The position numbers and the translations under genes were made by a program. This document shows positions 52,344 through 60,915 of a stretch of DNA of 64,000 nt, one piece after another. The stretch is from positions 1 to 64,000 of the forward strand of contig VENA01000038.1 of assembly GCA_009711785.1 (NCBI GenBank), written 5' to 3'. Source of the stretch: Bacillota bacterium (lineage in GTDB: Bacteria > Bacillota > Clostridia > Tissierellales > MES13). Position 1 is the stretch's first letter. Each line of letters begins with the position of its first letter. The notes below the pieces were generated by a model. The model saw only the letters and a list, made by a program, of their open reading frames with translations, was not told where the DNA came from and did no database searches.

Positions 52344-53696
52344 ATGAAAAAATTATTTATATTACTTACTATTATATTAATATTCTTAATAGGTTGTAAT
52401 AATGAAAAAATTAATGAAAGTCCCAAAGAAAACATAAAAGAAAATAATGAAGCAATTGATAAAGATACTAAAAAGGATACTGATTATAAAGAAGATAATG
52501 ATAATCTTAAGGAATTATTGCCAGATAAGAGTAATTATAAATGGATATATAATGGTACAGCTGAATATGGACATAAACTTATTTTAAATAACATAACAGA
52601 TTTAAAAGATAGAGTAATTTATTCTTTAAAGGGTAAGGTGATTGATGTTTCAAATGGAGAGGCTGAAGGGGACTTTAATATAAGTTTATTATATACAATA
52701 AAAAATGGAGAACTTATACAAAATAAAGATGAAGAAAAAATGCTAGATTCAAAATTCAATGAGATTATAATTATAAAAACACCTTTAAAAAAGGGTAACA
52801 CATGGAAACAAGAAGTTATAAATAAAGATGGGAAGAAAACTACATTAAATTGTGAAATAACAAATATAAAAAAAGAAAAAGATACTTACCTATATGAAGT
52901 AAGATATGATGATATTAATAGTGATTATTATGAAGAAAGAAAAATAAAAGAGAATATAGGTATTATAAGCTTTAAAAGATATATGAAATTAAATGAAGAT
53001 GCATTTGATATGGGATATTCATTATATGAAAAGGCTAGTGGATATTTAAATGAATTAAAATTAAAAAGCCTTTTACCTCCACTAGATAAAAACATAATGT
53101 ATCATGGACTGGCTGAATACGGCCACATGGGGGTTTTAAGTAAACAATCAGAAGACGATGTAGGTGAATTTTTATTTAAAGGTAAATACAGAGATGGTTC
53201 TGGTTTAGGAGGAGAATTTAAAATCATATACACTTTAGATTATGCTAAAGGTATTGTAATTGAAAGGGTAACAAAAAATTCAAGGAAGGATAAATTAAAG
53301 GTTAATTCAATAATTCCTAATTTAATAATATTAAAACTCCCCTTCGAAACAGGTAATAGTTGGCATCAAAGGGTAAATATTAATGATAAAGAATATAACA
53401 TGGAAGCTAGAATAATTGATATATCCTATAAAAATAAGTCCTATTATCCACCGGATATTACTTATGAAACTAACCCTATTATAAAGGTGAGGTATTTAAT
53501 TAAAGGAATTGATGGTTATTTTAATGATACCTATATAGAAGAAAGGGAATTTCAAGTTAATAAAGGGATGATATCATTTTCTAATCTAATGAAGGGTGAT
53601 TTAGGTCTTTCTGGTAAGGAATTAAATGATGAGTATAAAATAAATCAAGAACTAATTAATAATATGTTTGGATATGGACAAAGCTTTATAGAATAA
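52344..53696 (+). CDS. Lipoprotein with two tandem homologous domains
   Basis: About 450 residues from the ATG at 52344, which has GGAGGG six bases before it. Signal sequence and lipobox FLIGC give lipidation at Cys18. A charged linker follows, then two related domains of about 185 residues: the first starts LLPDKSNYKWIYNGTAEYGH, the second LLPPLDKNIMYHGLAEYGHM. Each continues with a segment like PLKKGNTWKQE or PFETGNSWHQR and a similar ending (KENIGIISFKRYMKL, VNKGMISFSNLMKG). Similar beta-rich repeats occur in clostridial lipoproteins of unknown role. Likely displayed on the outer face of the membrane. Confidence 0.8.
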   Translation: MKKLFILLTIILIFLIGCNNEKINESPKENIKENNEAIDKDTKKDTDYKEDNDNLKELLPDKSNYKWIYNGTAEYGHKLILNNITDLKDRVIYSLKGKVIDVSNGEAEGDFNISLLYTIKNGELIQNKDEEKMLDSKFNEIIIIKTPLKKGNTWKQEVINKDGKKTTLNCEITNIKKEKDTYLYEVRYDDINSDYYEERKIKENIGIISFKRYMKLNEDAFDMGYSLYEKASGYLNELKLKSLLPPLDKNIMYHGLAEYGHMGVLSKQSEDDVGEFLFKGKYRDGSGLGGEFKIIYTLDYAKGIVIERVTKNSRKDKLKVNSIIPNLIILKLPFETGNSWHQRVNINDKEYNMEARIIDISYKNKSYYPPDITYETNPIIKVRYLIKGIDGYFNDTYIEEREFQVNKGMISFSNLMKGDLGLSGKELNDEYKINQELINNMFGYGQSFIE

Positions 53697-53728
53697 AAGA
53701 TAGATTTTAATGGTCTATCTTTTTTATT
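53695..53728. terminator. Terminator at the intron insertion site
   Basis: AGATAGA (53698-53704) pairs with TCTATCT (53714-53720) with flanking A and T tracts. It serves the lipoprotein gene, and before intron insertion would also have served the convergent membrane-protein gene. The intron begins nine bases after the stem. Confidence 0.82.
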
Positions 53729-53729
53729 T

Positions 53730-55626
53730 GTGTGCCCAGTATGGGCACAGTCTATAGGGTGAAAGTCCCGAACACCGAAGGTGATTTAGGTGTTAGCTTA
53801 AGACAAGGGTGCCCACCGTGAGGTGGGATCTGAAGAAAGTCGGCGGCAAAATTCTGGTCTGAGGTACACAAATCACATTTGAGGCTGAATATAGTTGGAT
53901 GAGTTTGCAAAACAAAACAAAGTCCGTATCACCCGAAACTATTACAGTAAATGTGGTGGATATATGGAATGAAAGACTGTGTTCTTACCTGGGGAGGTCT
54001 CATGGACATGTGGAGATGTATTTCAAAACATGGTTGAAATAAGATTTATCATGAGAAGTCATCCGAGGTTGTAGTACTAGAATAAATATAGGAGTTCTAG
54101 GAAGGACTGAACATTAGGGAGGTGAGTACGATTGACAATCTCAATAAACATGAATAAAATGCAGAAAACCAAAGATTTGGGCTACCCTGTTGAAGTAGAG
54201 CTGGAAGCTCGAGATAAACAAGGAGTGCACAGTGATTTATCGGCGATGTCAAATCCGAAAACCAAATCAAATTTCAATACTGAAAATTTGCTCGAAAGAA
54301 TAGTATCAAAAAGGAATTTTCATGAAGCATATAAAAGAGTAAAGGCTAACAAAGGAAGTCATGGAATTGATGAAATGAGAGTAGATGAACTTCTACCTTA
54401 TCTTCAAGGACATTACGAAACTTTGAAAGCTAGTCTGCTAAATGGAACATATAAGCCAAAACCTGTAAAAAGAAAAGAAATATCTAAAACAAGTGGTGGA
54501 GTAAGGCTACTAGGGATACCTACAGTAATAGATAGATTAATACAACAGGCGATACATCAAGTAATAAATCCAATATTCGATAAAGAATTTTCAGATAGTA
54601 GCTTTGGATTTAGAACAGGAAGAAGTGCTCATATGGCTTTAAAACAATCACAGAAATATATTAATGAAGGATATAAATATGTCGTAGACATGGATTTAGA
54701 GAAATTCTTTGATAATGTAAATCATGACCTTTTAATGCATCTTGTATCTTGTAAGATAGAAGATAAAAGAGTCTTGAAACTAATAAGAAAATATCTAAAT
54801 TCAGGTGTAATGTTAAAGGGTATGCTAGTTAAAACAGAAAAAGGGGCTCCGCAAGGGGGCCCTTTAAGTCCATTACTTAGCAATATACTCTTAGATGAAC
54901 TAGACAAAGAGTTAGAAAGAAGAGGGCATAGATTCTGCAGATATGCTGACGATTGCAATATATATGTGAAAAGCTTTAGAGCAGGAGAAAGGGTTTTAGA
55001 AAGTATTACTAAATTTCTAAAATATAAACTAAAACTCAAAGTAAACAAAGAAAAGAGTGCAGTATCATCTCCTACAAAAAGAAAATTTCTAGGATATAGC
55101 TTCTACTATTATAAGGGAAAGGCTAAATTCAGAGTCCACCAAAAGAGTTATGAAAAATTTAAAGCTAAGATTAGAAATGTAACTAATAGAAATATTAGTA
55201 TGAATTTCAAATATAGACTTAAGAAATTAAGAGAAATTACAGTAGGGTGGATAAATTATTTCAAATTAGCAGATATGAAAGGTAAACTAAGGAAATTAGA
55301 TAAATGGATAAGAAGAAGACTCAGAGCTTGTATATGGAAGACTTGGAAAAGAATCAAAACACGCTACAGAAACTTAAGAAAATTAAAAGTCCCAAAGGAT
55401 AAAGCGTGGGAATATGCAAATACAAGAAAAAGTTACTGGAGAATCTCAAAAAGTCCAATATTAAATAAAACCATAACTAATCAAAGATTGACTAATTATG
55501 GTTTTACAAGTTTATCTTCACAGTATGAAAAATTTAGATTGTCTTGATGAACCGCCGTATACCGAACGGTACGTATGGTGGTGTGAGAGGTCGGTAGATA
55601 AAATAATTATCTACCTCCTACTCGAT
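53730..55626 (+). mobile_element. Complete group II intron
   Basis: The 5' end GTGTGCCCAG fits the bacterial GUGYG start. The 5' RNA region (53730-54131) contains GGGTGAAAGTCCCGAAC and the GGTCTGAGG-type domain I elements. Domain V is GAACCGCCGTATACCG and its partner at about 55549-55590. Domain VI is GGTCGGTAGATAAAATAATT paired with ATTATCTACC, and the element ends CTACTCGAT at 55626. The encoded protein lacks an endonuclease domain. Insertion directly downstream of an intrinsic terminator is a habit of group IIC introns, but I have not assigned the class. Confidence 0.9.
54132..55547 (+). CDS. ltrA: Group II intron reverse transcriptase/maturase
   Basis: A 471-residue intron-encoded protein starting at TTG behind GGGAGGTGA. 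The reverse transcriptase domain (about 60-330) includes GTYKPKPVKRKEI, GIPTVIDRLIQQAI, the region SSFGFRTGRSAHMAL, GAPQGGPLSPLLSNI and the catalytic YADD in CRYADDCNIYV. The maturase (X) domain follows (about 350-440, LKKLREITVGWINYFKLADM). No HNH endonuclease domain follows, so retargeting would rely on single-strand or replication-coupled insertion. All RT motifs are intact and the intron looks active. Confidence 0.95.
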   Translation: MTISINMNKMQKTKDLGYPVEVELEARDKQGVHSDLSAMSNPKTKSNFNTENLLERIVSKRNFHEAYKRVKANKGSHGIDEMRVDELLPYLQGHYETLKASLLNGTYKPKPVKRKEISKTSGGVRLLGIPTVIDRLIQQAIHQVINPIFDKEFSDSSFGFRTGRSAHMALKQSQKYINEGYKYVVDMDLEKFFDNVNHDLLMHLVSCKIEDKRVLKLIRKYLNSGVMLKGMLVKTEKGAPQGGPLSPLLSNILLDELDKELERRGHRFCRYADDCNIYVKSFRAGERVLESITKFLKYKLKLKVNKEKSAVSSPTKRKFLGYSFYYYKGKAKFRVHQKSYEKFKAKIRNVTNRNISMNFKYRLKKLREITVGWINYFKLADMKGKLRKLDKWIRRRLRACIWKTWKRIKTRYRNLRKLKVPKDKAWEYANTRKSYWRISKSPILNKTITNQRLTNYGFTSLSSQYEKFRLS

Positions 55627-55972
55627 TTATAAAAAGCATTAATAAAAAAGAAAGGAAAGATAAATAACAGAGCGGAATATTAAAAATTCTAGGACATATA
55701 TAAAAGTCAATTAACTCATTATATGAAAACCATATTCCTAAGATAAGCCCAGTAATAGAACCTATGAAAAAGAGTATATTACTAAACTTAACACTATATA
55801 TGATTTGGGAGGTAAGGGTAAGTGAAAATGCAATAAAAGCTATGTAGCAAGCAGGTATATTAAAAATTTCAGGACAAAAGTTTCTAGTTATAAGTTCATT
55901 AAATATTAAATAAAATGAGAATATTGAGCCTATTATAGAAATTATAAGGGTAATATTAATATTTCTTTTCAT
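55607..55972 (-). CDS. Four-helix membrane protein with internal duplication, tail altered by the intron
   Basis: A 121-residue membrane protein built of two similar halves. Each has two transmembrane helices joined by the loop CPEIFNIPACY (about 33-43) or CPRIFNIPLCY (about 93-103), and each is preceded by FxxNEL or SYNEL. The paired cysteines and internal repeat recall thiol-redox or VKOR-like membrane proteins, but no CXXC is present and I cannot assign it. AGGAG precedes the ATG. The last six codons (NRVGGR) are read from the group II intron; without the intron the frame would end in K and a stop one codon after Ile. The protein is therefore extended, not destroyed. Confidence 0.75.
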   Translation of the reverse strand: MKRNINITLIISIIGSIFSFYLIFNELITRNFCPEIFNIPACYIAFIAFSLTLTSQIIYSVKFSNILFFIGSITGLILGIWFSYNELIDFYICPRIFNIPLCYLSFLSFLLMLFINRVGGR

Positions 55973-56022
55973 TTTAACACTCCTATAAACATTTATATAT
56001 TTATTACCCTATTTTCAAGCAA

Positions 56023-56065
56023 CGTAACATAAGTTACGGATATATTTTTGATTTAATTTTATAAT
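56023..56065 (+). promoter_or_regulatory. CRP/FNR-family (HcpR-like) operator and promoter of the ferredoxin gene
   Basis: CGTAACATAAGTTACG at 56023-56038 contains the motif GTAAC-N4-GTTAC, reported for HcpR-type regulators in clostridia. TATAAT at 56060-56065 predicts a start at 56072. The operator centre (between 56030 and 56031) is then at exactly -41.5, the class II activator position. No good -35 hexamer is present, consistent with activator dependence. Confidence 0.6.
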
Positions 56066-56098
56066 TAATTTAACAAATCAAATAAAGGGGTGAAGGAA

Positions 56099-56785
56099 AT
56101 GAAAAGAAAAATAATTAAAATAGATGAAAACAAATGTAATGGTTGTAGAAAATGTGTTGATGCTTGTCATGAAGGAGCAATTGAAATGATAGATGGAAAG
56201 GCAAAACTTATAAGTGATAAATATTGTGATGGTTTAGGAGATTGCTTACCTGCATGTCCTACAGATGCTATTGAGATAATTGAGAGGGAAGCTAAAGCCT
56301 ATGACGATGAAGCAGTGAAAAGACGTATGGAAAATAAGAAAGTATCAAAGGGATGTCCTGGAACTTTATCTAAAAAGTTAAAAGAAAATAGTAAGGTTAA
56401 TAAAGTAAAAAAAGAAAAATCTTCAGAATTAAGTAGCTGGCCTATACAGTTAAAACTTATAAATCCTAATGCAGATTATCTTGAAGGTGCAGATTTATTA
56501 GTAGCTGCAGATTGTACTGCATTTTCCTATGGTAATTTCCATGAGGATTTCATTAAAAACCATGTAACTATGATAGGATGCCCTAAATTAGATGATAATA
56601 ACTATTATGAAGAAAAACTTACTGAAATTCTTTCAATAAATAATATAAAAAGTATAAAGGTAGTAAGAATGGAAGTTCCATGTTGTAGTGGTATAATTTC
56701 ATCAGTCAAAAGGGCTATTTTAAATTCTAAAAATATAGTTCCCTATGAAGAAGTAATTGTAGGTATAAATGGAGAAATAAAATAA
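56099..56785 (+). CDS. 4Fe-4S ferredoxin-domain protein
   Basis: About 228 residues. The N-terminal dicluster ferredoxin domain has a complete first motif CNGCRKCVDACHEGAI. The second, CDGLGDCLPACPTDAI, lacks one expected Cys, so the second cluster may be [3Fe-4S] or absent. The C-terminal 130 residues carry more cysteines (KGCPGTL, AADCTAFSYG, MIGCPKLDD, VPCCSG) and resemble the extension of ferredoxins found beside hybrid-cluster protein genes (FrdX type); that link is from memory. The ATG at 56099 is preferred over GTG 56090, which lies in the ribosome site AGGGGTG. Confidence 0.88.
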   Translation: MKRKIIKIDENKCNGCRKCVDACHEGAIEMIDGKAKLISDKYCDGLGDCLPACPTDAIEIIEREAKAYDDEAVKRRMENKKVSKGCPGTLSKKLKENSKVNKVKKEKSSELSSWPIQLKLINPNADYLEGADLLVAADCTAFSYGNFHEDFIKNHVTMIGCPKLDDNNYYEEKLTEILSINNIKSIKVVRMEVPCCSGIISSVKRAILNSKNIVPYEEVIVGINGEIK

Positions 56786-56859
56786 TATTTAGTTTGACTA
56801 CAAAGAAAACCTTTCATAAAATATAAATTAAGGCATTAAACTTATGAAAGGGTGATAAA

Positions 56860-57402
56860 ATGAGAATATTAAAACAAGAAGCAGTGGGAGTAGTTATAGA
56901 TGTGCAAGAAAAATTATATCCCCATATTGATAATAATGAAGAATTAAAAAAGAACTTAGAAATATTAATAAAAGGACTTAAAAGTTTAGATATACCTTTA
57001 TTAGTTACTGAGCAATATACTAAAGCTTTAGGTGAAACGATTGAAGGAGTATCAAAAGCTATAGGTGAATACTCAGTTATAGAAAAAAGACCCTTTAGCT
57101 GTTATGATGAAGAAGAATTTAAAAATAAGTTAGATAATATGAATAGAAAATTTGTTATTCTTTGTGGTATAGAATCTCATATATGTGTAATGCAAACAGC
57201 AATAGATTTAAAAGAAAAGGGATATATACCAGTGATAGTTGAAGATTGTGTATCTTCAAGAAAGAAAAATGATAAAAATGTAGCTTTAGATAGATTAAGA
57301 AATGAAGGAGCTATTGTAACGACTTATGAATCTTTATTATTTGAATTATGTAGAACTTCTAAAGCAGATAACTTTAAAACTATATCAAAATTAGTTAAAT
57401 AA
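56860..57402 (+). CDS. Isochorismatase-family hydrolase
   Basis: A 180-residue cysteine hydrolase of the isochorismatase/nicotinamidase superfamily. The catalytic Asp is in VVIDVQEKL, Lys in EKRPFSCYDE and Cys in LCGIESHICVMQTA, so the triad is complete. The cis-peptide region IESHICV is closer to YcaC-type hydrolases than to nicotinamidase. The substrate is unknown. AAAGGGTGA precedes the ATG. Confidence 0.87.
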   Translation: MRILKQEAVGVVIDVQEKLYPHIDNNEELKKNLEILIKGLKSLDIPLLVTEQYTKALGETIEGVSKAIGEYSVIEKRPFSCYDEEEFKNKLDNMNRKFVILCGIESHICVMQTAIDLKEKGYIPVIVEDCVSSRKKNDKNVALDRLRNEGAIVTTYESLLFELCRTSKADNFKTISKLVK

Positions 57403-57405
57403 TAC

Positions 57406-57436
57406 TAAACCCTAACTTTTAAAGTTAGGGTTTTTA
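57406..57436 (+). terminator. Terminator after the isochorismatase-family gene
   Basis: AAACCCTAACTTT pairs with AAAGTTAGGGTTT around TTA, followed by TTAATAT. A further hairpin (AGGATTCAG with CTGAATCCT) lies at about 57475-57498 and may terminate the minus-strand peptide gene. Confidence 0.85.
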
Positions 57437-57576
57437 ATATAGAGTAAATATTTAAGTAATATAATAAGGGAAGAGGATTCAGTATCAACTGAATCCTAAG
57501 TTGAAACTTTTAAAGTTGTTTTTGACTATTATCCTAGCAATAACAGAAAAGTACTAGTTTTAAAAAATTTAGGTAA

Positions 57577-57684
57577 TTAGTATCTGTAGCAATTGCAGAA
57601 TAATACAACTAAAAGTAAGAAGAAGAATAATAATTCGCTTCCACCATCAAATAATCCACCAAATAATCCTTTATTGTCTGTCAT
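57577..57684 (-). CDS. 35-residue hydrophobic peptide with Gly-rich head and CNC tail
   Basis: A very short gene with a strong ribosome site (AAAGGAGG, 8 bases before ATG) on the minus strand. The peptide starts MTDNKGLFGGLFDGGSE, continues with a hydrophobic helix LLFFFLLLVVLF and ends CNCYRY. This plan (Gly/Phe/Asp head, one short helix, Cys-rich tail) is like the YjcZ-type small sporulation proteins and similar clostridial peptides. It is probably membrane-associated. No neighbour indicates a function. Confidence 0.72.
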   Translation of the reverse strand: MTDNKGLFGGLFDGGSELLFFFLLLVVLFCNCYRY

Positions 57685-57827
57685 TTAAAATACCTCCTTT
57701 TTGTTAATCTACTATATTATATGAATGTGACTTAATATGGTGATAGATATAAAAAGAAAATTATTAGAAGGATGGTAAATTCTTTTGTAGAAATATAATT
57801 ATAAGTCACTTTGAGGACGTGAGAATT

Positions 57828-58847
57828 ATGGAAAAAATTAATGAGCTTAAAGCTAAAGAAATCCTTAGTAAAAGAGATATTAATATATTAAAAACCTACA
57901 TATATAAAAAGAATCCTAATTTAAGTGATAAAGAAAAAAATATGATTCTTGATGATGCAGTTAAAAAAATAATTAATAATGATATAGATTCATTAAATGA
58001 TAATAAAAAGAAAAAAATAAGAAGAGATTTAATGAAAAAAATATTTAGTAATGATTTTAAATCAGTTAATAAATCTGATGTTGTAAAAACATATCTAAAA
58101 GTTAATGGTAAGAAGGATTATGAAGAACTAACCAAATGGATTAATAAAAATATTAAAGGTTTTATAACAAAGAAGGATTTATTAAAAGTTAAGAATATAG
58201 AAAGCAAAGTAACAGATTTAAAAGAATATTTAAAAAGAATATTTTTTAATATAGATACTAAAAAAATAATTATAGCTTTTAGTATTTTATTATTTATCTG
58301 TAGCCCAATACTTTTAAAAGAATTAAATATAATGAAGACAGTAGTAAAAAAACCAGTTACAAAGGTTAAAGAAGCAAAATTAGAAGAATATATAAGTGAA
58401 ACTTTACATAGTAGCGTTCCGATTAATTTTACATATAAAAATATTAATAAAGAAAAATTAAAAAAATTTTTAGAAAGTAGAAACTCAATCTTAGCTGAAA
58501 GTAAATATTTTAATACAATCATTCAAACTGCAAGGGAATTTAATTTAAATCCTAATGTATTATTTGCCATAACAGGACAAGAACAAGGTTTTGTAAATAA
58601 AGAAAATAAGTACAGTGAAAAAATAGCTAATAATCCCTATAATGTATTTGGAAGTTGGGTTGAATATAATACTGATATCAAGGATTCATCAATAATAGCA
58701 TCTAGAACTGTAATTAATCTATTACAAAAGAGACCAAAGGGAGTTAATCCATTTAAATGGATTAATAGAAAGTATGCTGAAGATAAACATTGGTGGAAGG
58801 GAGTAAATAAAATATTTAAACATTTAGAAAAATTAGATACAGATTAA
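57828..58847 (+). CDS. Membrane-anchored glucosaminidase-like protein
   Basis: About 339 residues: a cytoplasmic Lys/Asn-rich helical region (1-145), one transmembrane helix (about 148-167, IIIAFSILLFICSPILL), and an extracellular C-terminal domain (about 225-335). ILAESKYFNTIIQTAREFNLNPNV and SEKIANNPYNVFGSWV resemble lysozyme-fold glucosaminidases such as LytG/FlgJ, where the Glu in TGQEQGF could be catalytic. Cell-wall hydrolysis is inferred. The ATG at 57828 is preferred to GTG 57819, though the ribosome site is weak for both. Confidence 0.72.
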   Translation: MEKINELKAKEILSKRDINILKTYIYKKNPNLSDKEKNMILDDAVKKIINNDIDSLNDNKKKKIRRDLMKKIFSNDFKSVNKSDVVKTYLKVNGKKDYEELTKWINKNIKGFITKKDLLKVKNIESKVTDLKEYLKRIFFNIDTKKIIIAFSILLFICSPILLKELNIMKTVVKKPVTKVKEAKLEEYISETLHSSVPINFTYKNINKEKLKKFLESRNSILAESKYFNTIIQTAREFNLNPNVLFAITGQEQGFVNKENKYSEKIANNPYNVFGSWVEYNTDIKDSSIIASRTVINLLQKRPKGVNPFKWINRKYAEDKHWWKGVNKIFKHLEKLDTD

Positions 58848-58981
58848 TTGTTTTTAAATATATATTTAAATTTCATAATAATAAAAGTCATTAGTTACTT
58901 TAATAAATTAAAGGGTTTTGTTAATTAATGTAGAAAAAATTAATCAATGGGAATAATTATATATTAAATGGAGGGATACTT

Positions 58982-59548
58982 ATGATAAGTAGAGAAGAAG
59001 CATTTGAATTTTTAAAAGAGCATGTAAAATCTGATAGTTTAATTAAGCACTCTTTAGCTGTTGAGGGAGCTATGAAAGGATATGCTAAAAAGTTTGATAA
59101 AGATGTTGAAAGATGGTCAGTTTGTGGACTTTTACATGATATAGATTTTGAAAAATATCCTGATGAACATCCATTAAAGGGTGTTGACATTTTAAGAGAA
59201 AAAGGATTTGATAAAGATTTTGTTTCAGCTGTTAAAGGTCATGCAGACTTTACAAATACCCCTAGAGAAACATTAATGGCAAAAGTTTTATATGCTGTTG
59301 ACGAATTATCAAGCTTTACAATAGCTGCCGTGTTAGTTAGACCACAAAGGTTTGGAGGATTAAAGGTTAAATCAATAAAGAAGAAATTAAAATCAAAAAG
59401 TTTTGCCCAGGCAGTTAATAGAGAAACAATTAAAAATGGAGCAAAGGAATTAGGTGTAGAATTAAATGAACATATTCAAACTGTGATTGATGCATTAACA
59501 GAGCATGAGAAAGATTTAAATAAGGAAGGATTAAGTCTTATTGAATAA
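58982..59548 (+). CDS. HD-domain (HDIG) hydrolase
   Basis: A 188-residue HD-superfamily protein. The first His is in IKHSLAVEGAMKGYAKKF, the HD pair in GLLHDIDFEKYPDEHP, and a later Asp in YAVDELSSFTIA. It resembles HDIG-type hydrolases of short length found widely in clostridia, which act on nucleotides or phosphate esters, but the substrate is unknown. GGAGGG precedes the ATG. The gene is monocistronic; the rib riboswitch promoter follows. Confidence 0.85.
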   Translation: MISREEAFEFLKEHVKSDSLIKHSLAVEGAMKGYAKKFDKDVERWSVCGLLHDIDFEKYPDEHPLKGVDILREKGFDKDFVSAVKGHADFTNTPRETLMAKVLYAVDELSSFTIAAVLVRPQRFGGLKVKSIKKKLKSKSFAQAVNRETIKNGAKELGVELNEHIQTVIDALTEHEKDLNKEGLSLIE

Positions 59549-59601
59549 ATTTCCATTGCATAAAAATAGTTTTTGTTATAATATATAAACAAATTAAATA
59601 T

Positions 59602-59711
59602 TTCTTCAGGGCAGGGTGAAATTCCCGACCGGCGGTAAAGTCCGCGAACCTTAAATGGTTGACTTGGTGAGATTCCAAGACCGACAGTAAAGTCTGGATG
59701 GGAGAAGAAGG
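59602..59711 (+). promoter_or_regulatory. FMN riboswitch (RFN element)
   Basis: The element contains AGGGCAGGGTGAAATTCCC, GACCGGCGGTAAAGTCCGCG, GGTGAGATTCCAAGACCGAC and AGTAAAGTCTGGATGGGAGA in order, closed by TTCTTC with GAAGAA. A TATAAT at 59577-59582 provides the promoter. Bound FMN promotes the terminator at 59742 and shuts off ribD-ribE-ribBA-ribH. Confidence 0.97.
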
Positions 59712-59741
59712 ATAGAATAGATTTATATATTTGCATACTGC

Positions 59742-59770
59742 ACCCTGGAGAATTTTCTCCAGGGTTTTAT
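59742..59770 (+). terminator. FMN riboswitch terminator
   Basis: CCCTGGAGAA pairs with TTCTCCAGGG around TT, followed by TTTTATTATT. Confidence 0.93.
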
Positions 59771-59817
59771 TATTGTTTAACTTTTTGTAAATACTAATTA
59801 TAAAGCGAGGTGAGTCT

Positions 59818-60915
59818 TTGGATATTAAATATATGAAAAGGGCTATAGAATTATCAAAATTAGGCAAAGGATATACTAACCCTAATCCAGTTGTTGGTGC
59901 AGTCATAGTAAGGGATGGAAAAATTATAGCCGAAGGATATCATAAATATTTTGGAGGAGATCATGCAGAAATAAATGCTTTTAAAAATGCAAAAGACGAT
60001 TTAAAAGGAGCAGAGATGTATGTAACTTTAGAACCCTGTTCCCATTATGGCAAAACACCACCCTGCGCATTAGAAATAGTTAAAAAGGGTATATCAAAGA
60101 TTTATATAGGTATGAAGGATCCAAATCCTAAGGTTAGTGGAAAGGGCATAAAAATCCTAAGGGATAATAATATTTTAGTCACCTCAGGGATATTAGAAAG
60201 TGAAATAAAAAAAGCAAATGAAGTATTCATTAAATATATAAAAACTAAACTACCCTTTATAGTATTAAAAACAGCCATGACTTTAGATGGAAAAATAGCT
60301 ACTAAAACAGGGGATTCAAAATGGATAAGTAATGAATTATCAAGGGAATATACCCATAAATTAAGACATAGTTTATCGGGAATTTTAGTTGGAATACAAA
60401 CAGTTTTAGCTGATAATCCAAGACTAACTACAAGATTAAAAGAAGGCGGTAAAGATCCCCATAGAATAGTACTTGATTCAAATTTAAGAATTCCTTTAGA
60501 TAGTAAAGTTTTAAATTTAAATTCTAAATCTAAAACGATAATAGCTACCACTGAAAATGTGGATACTAAAAAGATTAAAGCATTAGAACAAAAGCAAGCA
60601 ATAGTTATAAAAACTCCTAGTAAAGATGGAAAGGTTGATTTGAAATATTTAATTAAAAAACTAGGGGATATGGACATAGATAGTATTTTAATAGAAGGAG
60701 GTTCCACTGTAAATTATAGTGCATTAAATGAAGGTATTGTAGATAAAGTTATTTCTTTTGTATCACCTAAAATAATTGGCGGAAAAGAAGCTAAAACACC
60801 AGTTGGAGGTAGCGGAAAAGATTTAATTAATGATGCCTTTAAACTTAAAAACATAGAAATTGAAAGGTTTAATGAAGATATAATGATTAAAGGTTACCTT
60901 AGGGGTGATAATTAG
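59818..60915 (+). CDS. ribD: Bifunctional riboflavin deaminase/reductase RibD
   Basis: Performs deamination and reduction steps of riboflavin synthesis. The 365-residue protein starts at TTG behind GAGGTGAG. The N-terminal deaminase (about 1-145) has HAEINAF and EPCSHYGKTPPC zinc motifs. The C-terminal reductase (about 146-365) has KTAMTLDGKIATKTGDSKWIS and ILIEGGSTVNYSALNEG. Its last base overlaps the ribE start. Confidence 0.97.
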   Translation: MDIKYMKRAIELSKLGKGYTNPNPVVGAVIVRDGKIIAEGYHKYFGGDHAEINAFKNAKDDLKGAEMYVTLEPCSHYGKTPPCALEIVKKGISKIYIGMKDPNPKVSGKGIKILRDNNILVTSGILESEIKKANEVFIKYIKTKLPFIVLKTAMTLDGKIATKTGDSKWISNELSREYTHKLRHSLSGILVGIQTVLADNPRLTTRLKEGGKDPHRIVLDSNLRIPLDSKVLNLNSKSKTIIATTENVDTKKIKALEQKQAIVIKTPSKDGKVDLKYLIKKLGDMDIDSILIEGGSTVNYSALNEGIVDKVISFVSPKIIGGKEAKTPVGGSGKDLINDAFKLKNIEIERFNEDIMIKGYLRGDN

